Assembly (NCBI GenBank): GCA_018679695.1
Contig: JAHHKH010000006.1
Location: forward strand, 1-6,916
Source: Maribacter sp.
GTDB lineage: Bacteria; Bacteroidota; Bacteroidia; Flavobacteriales; Flavobacteriaceae
DNA length: 6,916 nt
Reading direction: 5' to 3'
This document shows, piece by piece, positions 5,866-6,916 of this stretch. The translations under genes were made by a program, and so were the position numbers. The stretch's first letter is position 1; the number at the start of each line of letters is the position of its first letter. A model generated the notes under the pieces. It was not told the origin of the DNA and made no database searches. It saw only the letters and a list, made by a program, of their open reading frames with translations.

Positions 5866-6916
5866 TTATAGGCGATAATTCAAGAGCAAACTGCCGTAAT
5901 AATTCCGGTCATTGCCGGGATAAAAATAACGTGGGGCGTTACCCCCAAAACTTGAGGCGTTGATCAATACCGATTGTGCATAACGGGTATCGGTAATATT
6001 ATTAATACCAAAGTCAACCCCGATCGAAAACGTATAGGAAAGTTGTTTTTTGTACCCTATTCTTGTGTTCAATAAATGGTATGAATCACTTGAAATGCTA
6101 TTGGCATCGGTCAAAGGTATTGCTCCCACATATTGATGCGTAGTATTCCAATAGAGCCCGTTTCGCCATTGCATTTGCAGACCGCTGTTTAACCTATGAG
6201 CAGGAACACCGGTCAATGGATTACCCGAATAATCGTTGTCCCCATCAATAAATTCAACGAACCTATGGTTACTGTAGGAGTAGCTAACAAAGGGGATCAA
6301 TTGCATTTTTGGGGTAATGGCCAACTTATAGTTCACATCCAATTCAATACCTTGATGTTTGGTACTTCCCGCATTTTTCCCGATAAACTCATCCTCCCCG
6401 ACCCGCTGTGCCACCAATAGATTCTTTATGGCCATTCGATAAAGAGCAACTTCAATTTTCAGATTATTATTGTCCATTGATAATTGACTCCCCAGTTCGT
6501 AATTGGTTCCAGTTTCCCGGGCAATATCGGGGTTTATGACTCCGTTAGGGGTCAATGTTTCTTCTAGACTGGGATTCGAAAACCCCCGACTTATATTCAG
6601 ATAAATACTTTGTTTCGGATAGAATGTATAGTTCAAATTTAGACTAGGCAAAAAGATAAGGTCAAAATCGCGCTTTCCGCTTGTGTTTTCCATACCTGTA
6701 TTGAACATATCCCTAAAATCGTATTTGGTCTTGTTGATGTTCAAGCCCAATTGGGCCGAAAAAAAACTGGCAAAAGGTAGAGTCAAGGTACCAAAGGCAT
6801 TGAACTGTGTCCTGAACTCCTGGTTATCACTTAATGCATTTCCTTGTAAGCTTCCGTTGCCATTATTTTCCTCATACAAATTCTCAAAAGTGGCCCAGTT
6901 ATAATTGTCCTTATAC
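5866..6916 (-). CDS. TonB-dependent outer-membrane receptor, C-terminal beta-barrel part
   Basis: The frame is open to the right edge, and 349 residues are visible before the TAA at 5866. They form the C-terminal half of a TonB-dependent receptor barrel, which imports ligands such as ferric siderophores across the outer membrane with energy from TonB-ExbB-ExbD. Landmarks (visible-residue numbering) are SRGFSNPSLEETLTPNG at 109-125, the strand-turn segment KHQGIELDVNYK at 186-197, GVDFGINNITDTRYA at 299-313 and NAPRYFYPGNDRNYYGSL at 326-343. The chain ends in LLLNYRL, a terminal strand ending in Leu rather than the common Phe. The pattern is closest to FecA/iron-complex receptors; the ligand cannot be read from this part. 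The TTG at 6877-6879 is an internal leucine (in FENLYEENN), not a start, because the frame continues upstream to the edge. The signal peptide, plug and TonB box lie outside. No SusD partner follows downstream, which argues against a SusC-type glycan system. Confidence 0.92.
   Translation of the reverse strand, partial: YKDNYNWATFENLYEENNGNGSLQGNALSDNQEFRTQFNAFGTLTLPFASFFSAQLGLNINKTKYDFRDMFNTGMENTSGKRDFDLIFLPSLNLNYTFYPKQSIYLNISRGFSNPSLEETLTPNGVINPDIARETGTNYELGSQLSMDNNNLKIEVALYRMAIKNLLVAQRVGEDEFIGKNAGSTKHQGIELDVNYKLAITPKMQLIPFVSYSYSNHRFVEFIDGDNDYSGNPLTGVPAHRLNSGLQMQWRNGLYWNTTHQYVGAIPLTDANSISSDSYHLLNTRIGYKKQLSYTFSIGVDFGINNITDTRYAQSVLINASSFGGNAPRYFYPGNDRNYYGSLLLNYRL

Noticed and set aside
6683..6904. 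Plus-strand open frame opposite the TonB receptor.
   Set aside because: It is antisense to an unmistakable beta-barrel coding sequence and shows no family resemblance.
5866..6916. SusC-type glycan transporter of a polysaccharide-utilisation locus.
   Set aside because: No SusD-like gene or glycan-degrading enzyme is nearby, and the visible motifs (PSLEETLTP, NAPRYFYPG) fit FecA-like receptors better. The missing N-terminus leaves some uncertainty.

Overview
The window looks like a short contig from an AT-rich member of the Bacteroidota, most likely the Flavobacteriaceae. The evidence is a dimeric-type glycyl-tRNA synthetase next to comF, a lipoprotein with a Cys-x(5)-PTGGPKD N-terminus and an Ig-like domain, TAnnTTTG-type promoter boxes, a near absence of Shine-Dalgarno sequences, and a FecA-like TonB-dependent receptor. 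No ribosomal RNA is present, so the genus cannot be given. There are seven protein-coding genes, two of them cut by the window ends. I found no RNA gene, mobile element, CRISPR array or prophage gene.

Left part (1-1849, minus strand). The first 16 bases are not genomic: they match the synthetic Tn5 mosaic end used in transposase-based library kits. A truncated outer-membrane Ig-like lipoprotein gene runs into this artefact. Upstream of it on the same strand lies comF, a phosphoribosyltransferase-fold protein that starts with TTG.

Middle part (1850-4371, plus strand). A 44-bp divergent gap separates comF from a conserved-looking protein of unknown function (one membrane helix, a long coiled coil and a small C-terminal domain), followed after 36 bp by glycyl-tRNA synthetase. 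A perfect TAnnTTTG box sits five bases before the synthetase start codon, which suggests its own promoter and a leaderless or nearly leaderless transcript.

Right part (4372-6916, minus strand). A convergent 109-bp gap leads to three genes reading leftward: a RimJ/RimL-like GNAT acetyltransferase, a six-helix membrane protein that resembles phospholipid methyltransferases but has a degenerate signature, and the C-terminal part of a TonB-dependent receptor that continues beyond the window. The methyltransferase-like gene and the acetyltransferase gene are 37 bp apart and probably cotranscribed.

Overall this is a housekeeping and envelope region. I see no convincing new multi-gene system. The points most worth a second look are the adapter at the contig end, the membrane coiled-coil protein of unknown function, the degenerate methyltransferase motif and the non-ATG starts.
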